Positions 9,442-21,421 of a DNA stretch of 64,000 nucleotides are shown piece after piece. Location: assembly GCA_030374805.1 (NCBI GenBank), contig JARGSG010000019.1, positions 372,001 through 436,000 on the forward strand, given 5' to 3'. Made by a program: the position numbers and the translations under genes. The DNA comes from Gracilaria gracilis. Taxonomy: Eukaryota; Rhodophyta; Florideophyceae; Gracilariales; Gracilariaceae. Below the pieces are notes generated by a model. The model ran no database searches and had not been told where the DNA came from. It saw only the letters and a list, made by a program, of their open reading frames with translations. Positions within the stretch are counted from its first letter, which is position 1. Every line of letters starts with the position of its first letter.

Positions 9442-10988
9442 GTTTCAACACTCCAAATTATGTGACTTGATGGGCGTCTGTTTAAACGAATGGTGATTAT
9501 GAGTTGCGGCCTATCTTCAAGTGCCGCAGTGATTGGAGAATGGATGAGAGCCCACAGCTTGTAGTTCACAGTTGCCCTGATGGCGTGTTGAGCCGATTCG
9601 AGGGCGGTTGCGGAAGGAGAATCTAGCTATCTAGAGCCGACAGACGCGTCTTTGGCAATGGGAGACAATCAGCAGATCAATGGAATACCTTGCTCAAGTT
9701 GATTGCACAACAACTTAGATCTACGAAGGTAGATAGTGGGTTCATCGATTTGTTTCCCAGAACGTTACTCATTTTACGATACGTGAACGTGGCAACGTGT
9801 AGACCAGTGATTATATTCAAAAATTTGGTTTTCTTTCTCTCATGCCTTACTTTGCCCACCTTACCTTCACCTCGTGATAAAACAAGGAAACCTCCCCACG
9901 CAAGAACTCCCTCATCTCCGGAGCGGTAATTGAATCTCGCTCACGGTGGGCAAACATGATACTGTCGCTGCGCAACGTTAACCTAGAGGAACAGAAAGAG
10001 TTTGGGGACACATACTAAACTAGTTGTCTCTCATATCCGTGATAATTACAACCAAGCTTCCCATTCATATGCTGGACCTTATCCCTTTGTACATAACAAA
10101 AGCAGGCTCACGCAATAAGAGGGCAAACTGTTTAGCGGAGGGTGAGGATGGTTAGCGGTCCCCATCATGAATGTTCTGCGAAGCGAGCTTTAATTATCTC
10201 AAATGGGAAAAGAGTTATACAACGTTGGAACGGATGTAGATTGTGAGCAGCGCTCCACGAAAGTATGACAGAGAGTTGGTGTGTGTGTGGTTTGGGAGGT
10301 AGTAGCTAAGTGATCAAAAGATGCAAACGAGTAGTCGAACTTTGAAACGCAATTTGTACAGAGCAGTGATGCCGATGCAGGTGTCGATGGCTTGGCGGCG
10401 TAGAACGGAGGAGCTGAAGAGCACCAGCGGGACAGCGCGAGCTCGTGGCCATCACGTGCGGCAGACATGTGCAGCGCCGATGCCAAGAATGAGAAGTTTA
10501 ACTACCGGGTCGGTAACAGGCACCAGGACTGTCTGTCACTTGGATAGTGCTCGTAGCCAGTTCCACGAACGAATTACCCTTGTACACGGCGTTCTCGGCG
10601 AGCTTACAACAAATGACCTTGTAGGCGCCAAGCCGACAGCGCGGTCAGGCGCTCGGTGGCCGCATGCAATGCTCAATGCTCAGTCAGGTGCTGATCACCA
10701 CCGTGATGATGATGGTGGTGCCTTTATTTAGGACTTGATGAATCAGAGGGGCAGGCGGTGGCGCAGCCGCACCCGGATTCGGGACATGTGTCGTATATTA
10801 CAATACAAATACAAATAGCATATCGTCGCAGCAGATAGGTGCCCTCTGCTTACAAGGGCAAACGGTTGAGAACGGGGTCCTTGCGGTGCGCCATTTGCAA
10901 ATTTAAGCGCTCCTCTTGATACGCCGCGGCGTTTCCAAACGATCGTTGCCGTTGTCGTTACCGTCGCTGCTGACCGTGTGCTCCCGTC
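9442..10988. other. Intergenic region, no gene assigned
   Basis: A 1.5-kb spacer. From about 10,380 the GC content rises and both strands hold longish open frames (for example 10321-10731 plus and 10199-10486 minus). These are Arg/Ser/Thr-rich without family features. A GGCACCACC...GGTGGTG inverted repeat lies at about 10696-10722. The last part should hold the promoter of the inositol phosphatase gene. Confidence 0.4.
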
Positions 10989-13250
10989 ATGGACGGTGTC
11001 GACCATCCCGCCGCGCGCGGCGCGCTGTTGTGGCGATTGCTCTCTAACCCCTATTGCGTATCGGCCGCCGCGTGCGGCCTGCTGGCAGTAGCCGTATCGT
11101 TCTACCTGTCGCGCCCGCGCGTACCGCGCTTGCCGCCTCGCCTTCGTCGTGTGAGTCAAGCACTACGGCGACTGTCCCGCTCCTCGTTCCTGTTTCGCAC
11201 TGCTGCAGGGTCACCGGAGCTCGTGCTTTGCACGCATAGACGAGCGTTGTTCACGCTCAGCGAGACACGCGGTTTGGATGAAAATGGCGTTCAGCCTGAT
11301 GGCGTTCAACCTGATGGCGTTCAACCTGATGGCGTTCAACTTGATGGTGTGCAGCACACTGAAGAGCATGTTGCGCATATCACTGACTTGAAGGTTGTAA
11401 AGCGCGGCTTGTTCTTCGAGAGGGGGCGTGCTGTTGTGTTGTCGGATGGACAGAAGAGACATGCTTTTACATTTCTCACGCGCCACGCTGCTGATACTTT
11501 TCTGCAATTGCTGGCGCATGTGCAAGACCAACGCCCACCAGAGGCGCTCAGTTTGTTTCTCACCACATTCAACGTGGGCAATAGTCAGCCACCTGATGAT
11601 CTATCACCCTGGCTCCGTCACTCTCTCGATGCCCACATCGTCGCCATTGGAGTGCAAGAATGCTCGTATACCCCGTCCGCAACTTGTCCACCCACACAAT
11701 CTTCGGATGGTCCTGCCTCTCAAGCACTGGCTTCGGATGACTCTTCTACCTCCAACAGCGATGACCTACCCTCCAATCTCACGTCTCTCACGAAAGAGTC
11801 TGCATCATCTGAACAACAACCTCTCCTGCAGTCAGAATCAGATCCAACACTTACCTCAACGCCCGTACCATATCATGCGCAATCCTCCCTATCATCCGCA
11901 AAAGAGCACTGGCAGTCGTTGCTCACTGCCCATTTTCCGGAGTCTCAGTACGTTTGCATTGTCCAGCACATGGCTTGGGATCGCTCTCTTACCATTTTCG
12001 TGAAGAAACCAATGTTTCCCTACGTCTCGAACGTGCGAGTCGACACTGCGAATGTTGGTGTGGCTGGTGTTATGGGCAATAAAGGCGCTATTGGGGCTCG
12101 CTTCAGCATCTTCGATACCGAGTTTCTCATTATTAACTCTCATCTGGCTGCTCATCATGGCGAAGTTATTCGTCGCAACGAGGACTTTTCCTCCATTGCT
12201 TCCGGACTTAGTGATCTTCGTGACGAACATGAAGCACATGTGTTGGCGGATCCCATACACTACACTTTTTGGATGGGTGACCTTAACTATCGCATCAATC
12301 TTGACAGGGATGTGGTTTTGAAACATGTGCAAGACGGTGCGTGGCAGCCCTTGCAAGAAGCTGACCAGCTTCTTCTGGAGATGGACGCCGGCCGCGTTTT
12401 CCAAGGCTTCTCTGAAGGCAAGACAGAGTTTGCCCCAACCTACAGATACGAACGCGGCTCTCGCCAATATTCATCTGTGAAGATGCGCATACCATCATAT
12501 TGCGACCGCATACTGTACCGCTCTCTTCCTGGCTGCAAGCTTGACCTGGACCAGTACCGCTCCGCGGACGAGATCATGACGTCGGACCATTCACCCGTAT
12601 ATGCAAGTTTTCGGGCCTCCATGTCCCATGCGAACAAGGCCCGAAACCTGTCAGATATTGTTTCTGAGTTTGATGAAGACCCCGACACAGAGGAGGCCCC
12701 GCTCTTGTCAAAGTCACGGTCATTGACCTTGCTTTCAAGAAGCACTAATACTGCAGAGGAGAAACGCAATCACCTACAGTTGGTATTTATCACTCTTGGC
12801 GCCACGGATATACCAGATATGGACAATGGAGGGCGTCGCATTGCGGTGGCAAGAGCCCTGCGCATTGACAGTCATCTAATTTGGAAGAAGCATGATGAGC
12901 TTGGCGAAGGACACTACGCTGATCCTTACTGTGTATTCCACGGACCCGGCGTTGCCGAGCTTGATGAAGGTGAATATCGAACGGATACAATTTTCGCGAC
13001 CCAAGATCCAGTGTGGAACGCGGAACAGGTTCCTAAGGTGGACTTAGTGACCAGCGACTTAGGATCACTGGCTTCCAAATATATCACTATCACAGTCAAA
13101 GATGAAAATCCAGCGCGTAGGGATGGCACTATTGGTTCCGCAATTCTTTGGTTGGGTGATTTCAACGAAGAGCCCGTACAATTCTCAGCTCCAATCATGC
13201 ATGGCGGCCTGAGAAGGGGGTTGATTGTTGGGCGGTATGTAATTCGATGA
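10989..13250 (+). CDS. Inositol polyphosphate 5-phosphatase with C2-like domain
   Basis: A 753-residue phosphoinositide 5-phosphatase that removes the 5-phosphate of inositol lipids or soluble inositol phosphates. The catalytic domain (about residues 190-545) shows FNVGN, IGVQE, NKGAIGARF, NSHLAAHHGEVIRRNEDF, the signature WMGDLNYRIN, PSYCDRILYRS and the terminal TSDHSPVYASF. The N-terminus has one likely membrane anchor (about 20-40) and a beta-rich segment that could be a PH-like fold (about 65-180). This segment is broken by a five-residue repeat GVQPD. After the phosphatase, residues about 595-750 look like a C2 domain (ADPYCVFHGPG, then TQDPVWNAE), as in plant and SHIP-type enzymes. It probably acts at a membrane. 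No intron is seen. Confidence 0.92.
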   Translation: MDGVDHPAARGALLWRLLSNPYCVSAAACGLLAVAVSFYLSRPRVPRLPPRLRRVSQALRRLSRSSFLFRTAAGSPELVLCTHRRALFTLSETRGLDENGVQPDGVQPDGVQPDGVQLDGVQHTEEHVAHITDLKVVKRGLFFERGRAVVLSDGQKRHAFTFLTRHAADTFLQLLAHVQDQRPPEALSLFLTTFNVGNSQPPDDLSPWLRHSLDAHIVAIGVQECSYTPSATCPPTQSSDGPASQALASDDSSTSNSDDLPSNLTSLTKESASSEQQPLLQSESDPTLTSTPVPYHAQSSLSSAKEHWQSLLTAHFPESQYVCIVQHMAWDRSLTIFVKKPMFPYVSNVRVDTANVGVAGVMGNKGAIGARFSIFDTEFLIINSHLAAHHGEVIRRNEDFSSIASGLSDLRDEHEAHVLADPIHYTFWMGDLNYRINLDRDVVLKHVQDGAWQPLQEADQLLLEMDAGRVFQGFSEGKTEFAPTYRYERGSRQYSSVKMRIPSYCDRILYRSLPGCKLDLDQYRSADEIMTSDHSPVYASFRASMSHANKARNLSDIVSEFDEDPDTEEAPLLSKSRSLTLLSRSTNTAEEKRNHLQLVFITLGATDIPDMDNGGRRIAVARALRIDSHLIWKKHDELGEGHYADPYCVFHGPGVAELDEGEYRTDTIFATQDPVWNAEQVPKVDLVTSDLGSLASKYITITVKDENPARRDGTIGSAILWLGDFNEEPVQFSAPIMHGGLRRGLIVGRYVIR
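11286..11355 (+). repeat. 15-bp tandem repeat inside a coding region
   Basis: Four to five in-frame copies of a 15-base unit (GATGGCGTTCAACCT) encode GVQPD/GVQLD. They lengthen a surface loop in the N-terminal part of the 5-phosphatase. The copies are nearly identical, suggesting recent slippage and possible length polymorphism. Confidence 0.9.
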
Positions 13251-15597
<2,347 letters not shown>

Positions 15598-15739
15598 CTT
15601 TGTTACCGAGTTCGACTGTTTAGCTTTCTTTTCTGAATTCGAGCTTCTTGCGATCCGCTGTTTGTAAATCTTTGCTTTTTTCCACGCTTGCATGTTGCAT
15701 GTGTGACTATGTGTTCCTTCGATTCCAACGCTACCCAGA

Positions 15740-18700
15740 TTACAAAAACTGCCTTAAAACTTCATTGTCCGCTGCTAGTTCTACAAGGAGTGGGTCATCA
15801 AAGTATTTCGTTATCGAAACGTCGTCAGGCATTCCCTTCCTTCTCCTCGTCTTCACCATACATTCACGAGCCAGCTCTGCTCTCCCGGCAACATGAAGCG
15901 TGGGAAGCGGGATGGACCTATCCAGTGGGTCCCCAGGAACCACATTCCAGTGATCAAACAGTTGTAAGCAAAATGCAGATCCATACGTTAAGCTTCTCAA
16001 CTCCGTTTCAAATCCGAATGACTCCAGAACAGGCATGTGCAAGATCACGCGTTTTAGCGGTGTCCCTGGCACATCTGCCTCTGAAATTACGGTTCCTCTC
16101 CTTTTCCCGACAATCGCATTCAACACATTCGTAGATTCAGGGGCACATATGACTTCCGATACGTATATCGGCTCCATTAAGCGCGGAGTTGCAGTTAATA
16201 TCGATGAATACACAACTCTCCTGCATGTGGGAATAACTTGGGCAGCTGAACGGCCTGCTTGCGTGTCTGAAATAGTCGTATCCAACAGCCGTACCTTCAC
16301 GCCTCGCACCGGCTCGTCAGCCAGAGGACCCTCACGCACAGCCCAGCAGAATCCCTGAACAATGGAATTTCGTACCAAGTCAGCTTTCAAACGAGAATCT
16401 TCGATCAGAACATCATTGAGAAGAGCGTTTGGTCCATTCGCTTTGTCAGGACCAAAAGTCCACAGCGATTTTGACGCTAGCGCATCCCAACCGCATTCCC
16501 GAAGAGCCTCAGGTGAATTGTGATTCTTTGCTAAAGCGCCATTGTCCAGTGCATTCATGATACTTTCTTCAAGAGGCTCGGCGATCATAACCACCTTATT
16601 CTGCTTGTTTTGAGTCTCAGCATAACACTTCAAAGCCGACGTTTCCAAAACGGTTTCCGAGAAAGGGACGACTGGGTCGGAAACCTTCACCTCTATACTG
16701 GCAAATGCCTCTCGAAGATCCCGCAGCACGCAGTCCATATATAGTTCACCAGACCCGAGGAGCGTGTGCTCTCCAGTTTCTTCTACTTTGATCACCAGGC
16801 CAGGGTAAGAGTTCACGCATTGTCGCAATGATGAAATCATTTTCGGAAGCTCGGAAGGCCGCACTGGTTCTACCGACACCTTTACGACCGCGGTCGGAAC
16901 ATACTCCTGTAAAGGCCTGAAGATGAATGCGTCGGAACTGGCTGGGTGCGTAGCAGACACAAGGGTTGCCGATTTGAACACTGTGCTGTCGATGCCCCGG
17001 ATCAGAACTATTTGGCCGGCGGTGGCCTCATCCACGCTAATCTTAAACCGTCCACATGGAACGAATATATCCCCAACCTTTCCAAGGGCTTGATCCTCTT
17101 CGTTACAGTCCTTATCATATGAATTTCCGAGAATACGGACACTCCCCCCTTTCCTAACACCTGAATTCAATATACGCACAAGGCAGTCGAAGCGTAGCCC
17201 TTTTTCATCGGGGATTAACTTTCCAACGAATGCAGACAAAGGTGACGTCGTATCAGTGTTGCACATGGATGTAGAAGAGAACCAAGTCTGTCGATTCTCA
17301 TCCGAGTCCATGTTCACATAGCCATACATTGCTTCTAACTTTCTCTCAGCTGCATCCTCAGGGGATTTGACGTGTTGAACTAACATATCTACAAAACCAG
17401 TCATGCTTCCCATTCCGAAAACATTACTGCCAACATGTTTTAACTGGGCTTTCAAATCTCCATCTAAAGCGCTTCGACGGACCCCACTGCCAAACAATAT
17501 AGAATTACGACCAGGAGGTGAATCAACTCTCTTCGAAGCCAGCAGCTTGTTTCTCTGAAGATACTCTGCCAAGTCCTCAACATCATGTGATAGGACCGCC
17601 GTATGGAGCTTGTACAACGGCTCAAGTACAAACGTCACGAATGTCCTTATGTCGGCTCCAGGTCTTGGCTTTTTTGAGAACCTTCTAGTCTGCGGATCGA
17701 AATACACATCTCCCCATAGTCTGATACACAACTGGGATTTTGTCAAAGGAAACCCCGTCGCGCCTCCCGTACAAGCAATGTAGACTTGTGCAAATTGCGG
17801 TAAGGTGAAACACACACCTTCACTGGTAGAAGAAAACGCTACATTTCCACGAGTCGGAGATAAGGAAGGTACGTCGTAGGGTTCCAAAATATCGTTGACG
17901 GTGTCAATGATATTTCGAATCTTATGATAAGCGTCGGTTGGAGGCAATCGCAGTTCCAAACACAGGCGATCAATCTTGGAAATAAGAAGGACAATGTCCA
18001 AGCGCATCAATGCTGCTCTTCTCAGGAGAACATCAGTCCCCATCATAACACCTTCGGCGACATCGACAATGACAACGACCCCATCCACAAGATTCATAGC
18101 TGCAACTGCTTCGTCAAGGAAGTTGACGTGCCCCGGGGTATCAAGTACAGTTATTCCATAGGACTTCTCCGTTGAGTTTTGCATCAAAAAGGTTGACGCG
18201 GTTGACTTAATAGAAACTTTGAGTTGCTGTTCATCGCGTCTAGTATCCATGTACCTCACCGGTAGATCCCTATCATCTAAACCTCTCCAGGGCATATGAT
18301 GTGTAGCTTCAAACAGCATATCTCCAAAAGAAGTTTTGCCATGGTGCAAATGACCAACGAGAGCAACGTTTCTTAGAAGGGGTGGATAAGGCAAAATAGC
18401 ATCGGTCAAGAACTTTCGGCTGTACTTAGCGGGCGGTATTGTGCCCTGAGTTTCATGCAGACCTGATGATGGCTCAACAATAGGAGCGATTAGTGGTTCT
18501 GAAATGCCTTGCGCATCTTCCTCTTCAATAAGAACTTCAGTATCGGGACCAAACACTTCTTCGGCCGAAGGATAGTATTGCTTGTCTTCTGCCAATACAA
18601 CTGCATGTGACTCAGCTTCAGTCTCGATAGGTCGTTTACTTGATGCAGCATCCTGGTTCAGCAATAGCTTTGATGGCGTCTTCCCATTAGCAGAAGCGTC

Positions 18701-18841
18701 AACATGGTCTTCGCCTTTCTCATGCTGAGTTATTTGCTCCGCTCTTGGGGCATCTTCGTGTAATGATGTCTCAGAGTCAGAGTCTGAAAGCTCCGGTCCT
18801 ATATAGTTTCCGAACTCATCATATAAGTCTTCTACATCCAT
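15740..18841 (-). CDS. EFTUD2: U5 snRNP GTPase SNU114 / EFTUD2 (116 kDa)
   Basis: A roughly 1,033-residue EF-2-like GTPase of the spliceosomal U5 snRNP, which controls Brr2-driven unwinding during activation and disassembly. I place the start at 18841 because the protein then begins MDVEDLYDEFGNYIGPEL, matching the animal N-terminus; an ATG 33 bp upstream would add 11 residues. An acidic leader is followed by the G domain: P-loop GHLHHGKT (about 163-170), DTPGH (about 234-238) and SKID (about 288-291). EF-2 domains II-V follow, including the GSGELYMDCVLRDLRE and RRVVYSSILTATPRLMEPI segments. The base-recognition motif is SKID where relatives have NKID. Its presence shows the organism keeps U5-dependent splicing despite few introns. 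Confidence 0.97.
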   Translation of the reverse strand: MDVEDLYDEFGNYIGPELSDSDSETSLHEDAPRAEQITQHEKGEDHVDASANGKTPSKLLLNQDAASSKRPIETEAESHAVVLAEDKQYYPSAEEVFGPDTEVLIEEEDAQGISEPLIAPIVEPSSGLHETQGTIPPAKYSRKFLTDAILPYPPLLRNVALVGHLHHGKTSFGDMLFEATHHMPWRGLDDRDLPVRYMDTRRDEQQLKVSIKSTASTFLMQNSTEKSYGITVLDTPGHVNFLDEAVAAMNLVDGVVVIVDVAEGVMMGTDVLLRRAALMRLDIVLLISKIDRLCLELRLPPTDAYHKIRNIIDTVNDILEPYDVPSLSPTRGNVAFSSTSEGVCFTLPQFAQVYIACTGGATGFPLTKSQLCIRLWGDVYFDPQTRRFSKKPRPGADIRTFVTFVLEPLYKLHTAVLSHDVEDLAEYLQRNKLLASKRVDSPPGRNSILFGSGVRRSALDGDLKAQLKHVGSNVFGMGSMTGFVDMLVQHVKSPEDAAERKLEAMYGYVNMDSDENRQTWFSSTSMCNTDTTSPLSAFVGKLIPDEKGLRFDCLVRILNSGVRKGGSVRILGNSYDKDCNEEDQALGKVGDIFVPCGRFKISVDEATAGQIVLIRGIDSTVFKSATLVSATHPASSDAFIFRPLQEYVPTAVVKVSVEPVRPSELPKMISSLRQCVNSYPGLVIKVEETGEHTLLGSGELYMDCVLRDLREAFASIEVKVSDPVVPFSETVLETSALKCYAETQNKQNKVVMIAEPLEESIMNALDNGALAKNHNSPEALRECGWDALASKSLWTFGPDKANGPNALLNDVLIEDSRLKADLVRNSIVQGFCWAVREGPLADEPVRGVKVRLLDTTISDTQAGRSAAQVIPTCRRVVYSSILTATPRLMEPIYVSEVICAPESTNVLNAIVGKRRGTVISEADVPGTPLKRVILHMPVLESFGFETELRSLTYGSAFCLQLFDHWNVVPGDPLDRSIPLPTLHVAGRAELARECMVKTRRRKGMPDDVSITKYFDDPLLVELAADNEVLRQFL

Positions 18842-19779
18842 GGCGACCAGATCTAGATTTTGAATCAGTTCCACTCTTCACTTCCTTCAGAAAAATCAAT
18901 GCCTTTCATGCTTTGCCAACTGAGAGACACCAGTGAGTCAGCTATTAAAGCGTGAAGGAGTCCCATCAGAAAGGTTAACCATAGAAGTAAGCGGTAGTAT
19001 CCCTCATATGTCGCAGCCTTCGTATCTACCTTCGGTCGAGAGAGAAAGAGAGAAACGTTAGATCGGCGAGCGAACTGTGAACAGTCAAAATTGAAGAACG
19101 CCGCTTATCGTTCTCGTCGTTTTGGCGCAAAAACTACGTGTAAATCCCGCGCTTTTACGCCTTCATTCAAGTGTGCTCTCAGTAGATAACTTCAGGCCCG
19201 TACTCCTCGTTCGTTCATCTCTCTCTCTCTCACTACTGCACGTAATGACTCATTACGAATGAGGTGCTATTGTGTAGCAGCCTGCAGGCCCTGCTCCCAC
19301 TGGCTTGGAGAGTTCATTCTACTTGTTGCTTCTTGTCTACCTTGTACTGTTACTTTGTGTTACTTCCCTGATATCGAGACGCTGCAAAGCTACGCTTCAA
19401 AAGGTCCTGCACACGTAAAAGGCCAAAAACTTTTTCCTCCAGCTGTACATTAGTAGAGTTCGAAATAACTATTTGAGAGAGAGAATTGCTTCGATCAGTA
19501 GATCTCCTTTGGTTTCGGAATAGGGAACTTGGAACCTTAAATCAAATGCTGAATGCATTTGTACATCTCCGAAGGACAAATGGGCTGTACCCCTGTACCA
19601 AAGTTAGTATTTCTTATTAGTTCGATTTGTCAGAGCTAGCTAGTAACGAAGAAACCAGGCTTTCTGACTTCAGCCTCATATTAACATTCAAATCGGCAAC
19701 GGTTGAGCAGTCATCGCCTCCTCGCAAAGATACATTACTTCTACAACGAAACCATACCAGCGCGTAATTGAGCCTTGCT
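18842..19779. other. Intergenic region with CT/GA microsatellites
   Basis: A 938-bp spacer between SNU114 and the F-box gene. It holds a GA-rich run at about 19035-19050 and a TC run at about 19218-19232. It should carry the SNU114 promoter and the 3' end of the F-box gene. No gene is seen. Confidence 0.4.
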
Positions 19780-21321
19780 CTAAAGTTTGAGGTTAACACG
19801 TTCGAGCCACTTTAAGAGAACCCGCCGCATGCCATCCATGCTGAGGCTCATAGATTTGTTTTCCAACTGAGTCAATGTCGTCAGAGCACAATCAATCCAT
19901 GGACGTAATTCCTCCCTTTTCCCAAATGGAAAGACAGGAAAACATGAACTCATGTTCACTGTCTCGAGGCTCTGGCAATTGTCTTGCAGAATACATAGTA
20001 TGGTTGGCAAGTGTTCTAGGAACACTTTGTCGGTTAAGGGATACGAGAACTGTGTTGTATTGAGCGTCTCCGCAGGTTCAGAAAAGTGTATTCTCTTAAG
20101 AGCCTTGAATCTCGTCAGGAAATGAAGAACTTCTGGGGAATCTGAGAAGAAGACTATCCCACGAGATATCTGCAGGTGTCGTACTTCATTTTGCTCTCCA
20201 AATAGTTCTAACATGCACTTCACCAATTTAACACACGAACTCCAGTCTGAAAGCGGGATTCCCACGTCGACGAAAGTTACCCCCTTCACTTCTCTCTGCA
20301 CTGCTTCCTTCCGAGGTAGTTCAGAGCGCAGGAACATATCCACCGCCCGATGAGATCGTATGAAAAGTGTTCGTAAGTCATGGCCATCAGAACCTGTTAT
20401 GTTGTCTATAGTTGAAGCTTTTTCCATTAACAGGTTTCCTAGGTCACTAGCACCAGACGTTGTCACTACCAAATGCGGTTCATGTTGAGTACCCAGTCTT
20501 TCAATATATCTCAACAATGATAACTGAGGGATAAGAAGAGGATACACGATTTCCAAAATCCCTTGAACTGCGTTTGAGTTTTTCAGCTTGATAACCAATT
20601 TCCTCTTGTGTCGTCTACACACAAGCGCTTCATGACTTCTAATAACGTCCAAGAATCGGCTGTTGAATGAATGACTGGAAACGTTGCAATGCCAAATCGG
20701 ATTCCATTTCTTTTCAAAGACAGATAATGATTTCAGTGTGCTGGCCGTAGGGAAGTATATTCTGAGGTTGTCGATTGGAGACCTCGATAACAGTTCGGTC
20801 GACATCGACAAGATTGTACCCGCATCGGCCAAGTGAAGCCTCTCGAGATGGAAACACACTGAAAACAGCAGTCTTAACACTGTAGAAGTATGCTCCGCTG
20901 GGAGAAATGGGAGAGAGAGCCTGCGCAGTTCAACACCAGAATCTCCTATCAAGTTTCGAAAGAATTGTATATCGCCGATTGGAGGGAAACAGAGCTGCCC
21001 TTGAGGGGATGGGTCAATTACAAGTTGGTCAAAAAGGCCACATATTTCTACAGGCGTTGTGCGAACTATCCTAAACAAGTTTAGAAGACGGCGGCATGTG
21101 AAGGCCAAGTTCGCAACGTCACGATATGCAGCCAGGTCGCGACCTTGTAGGCTCTCCTTCCTCGGCAACAATCGACGCATAACCACCATGAGCACGTCAT
21201 CGCTGAGGTCAAGCAGGTGGTACTGTTTATAGGAACCTTGTCGGACAGTTGTAATCCATTCGCAACGGCGTCTTTTAAACTCAGGGATAGAGGGAAGGTC
21301 GTTGTAAAGCATGGGTCGCAT
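19780..21321 (-). CDS. F-box-like protein
   Basis: A protein of about 513 residues with an F-box-like helix set near its N-terminus (LDLSDDVLMVVMRRLLPR, then DVANLAFTCRRLLNLFR). This suggests it is a substrate receptor for an SCF-type ubiquitin ligase. The remainder has leucine-rich, irregularly spaced segments (LRRLSLPFLPAEH, ERLHLADAGTIL, LETVNMSSCFPVF) in the style of degenerate LRRs, as in many plant and protist F-box proteins. I choose the start at 21321 (MRPMLYNDLPSIPEF) because a TATA box lies at 21413-21420; an upstream in-frame ATG at 21471 would be before it. The target is unknown. Confidence 0.7.
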   Translation of the reverse strand: MRPMLYNDLPSIPEFKRRRCEWITTVRQGSYKQYHLLDLSDDVLMVVMRRLLPRKESLQGRDLAAYRDVANLAFTCRRLLNLFRIVRTTPVEICGLFDQLVIDPSPQGQLCFPPIGDIQFFRNLIGDSGVELRRLSLPFLPAEHTSTVLRLLFSVCFHLERLHLADAGTILSMSTELLSRSPIDNLRIYFPTASTLKSLSVFEKKWNPIWHCNVSSHSFNSRFLDVIRSHEALVCRRHKRKLVIKLKNSNAVQGILEIVYPLLIPQLSLLRYIERLGTQHEPHLVVTTSGASDLGNLLMEKASTIDNITGSDGHDLRTLFIRSHRAVDMFLRSELPRKEAVQREVKGVTFVDVGIPLSDWSSCVKLVKCMLELFGEQNEVRHLQISRGIVFFSDSPEVLHFLTRFKALKRIHFSEPAETLNTTQFSYPLTDKVFLEHLPTILCILQDNCQSLETVNMSSCFPVFPFGKREELRPWIDCALTTLTQLENKSMSLSMDGMRRVLLKWLERVNLKL

Positions 21322-21412
21322 AATGGCTTGAGAACAAGTAACAAGCGTGGGGAGATTGAGAACGAGCAGGGGGATACGGGTTGAAAAATGGCAAGGTTGT
21401 CTCGTCCGTCGG

Positions 21413-21420
21413 CTTTTATA
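21413..21420 (-). promoter_or_regulatory. TATA box of the F-box gene
   Basis: TATAAAAG on the minus strand, 92 bp upstream of the chosen start. It supports the internal ATG at 21321 over the one at 21471. Confidence 0.55.
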
Positions 21421-21421
21421 C

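Noticed and set aside
10199-10731. Open frames on both strands before the 5-phosphatase
   Set aside because: They overlap one another on opposite strands in GC-rich DNA and show no domain or signal; chance frames are more likely.
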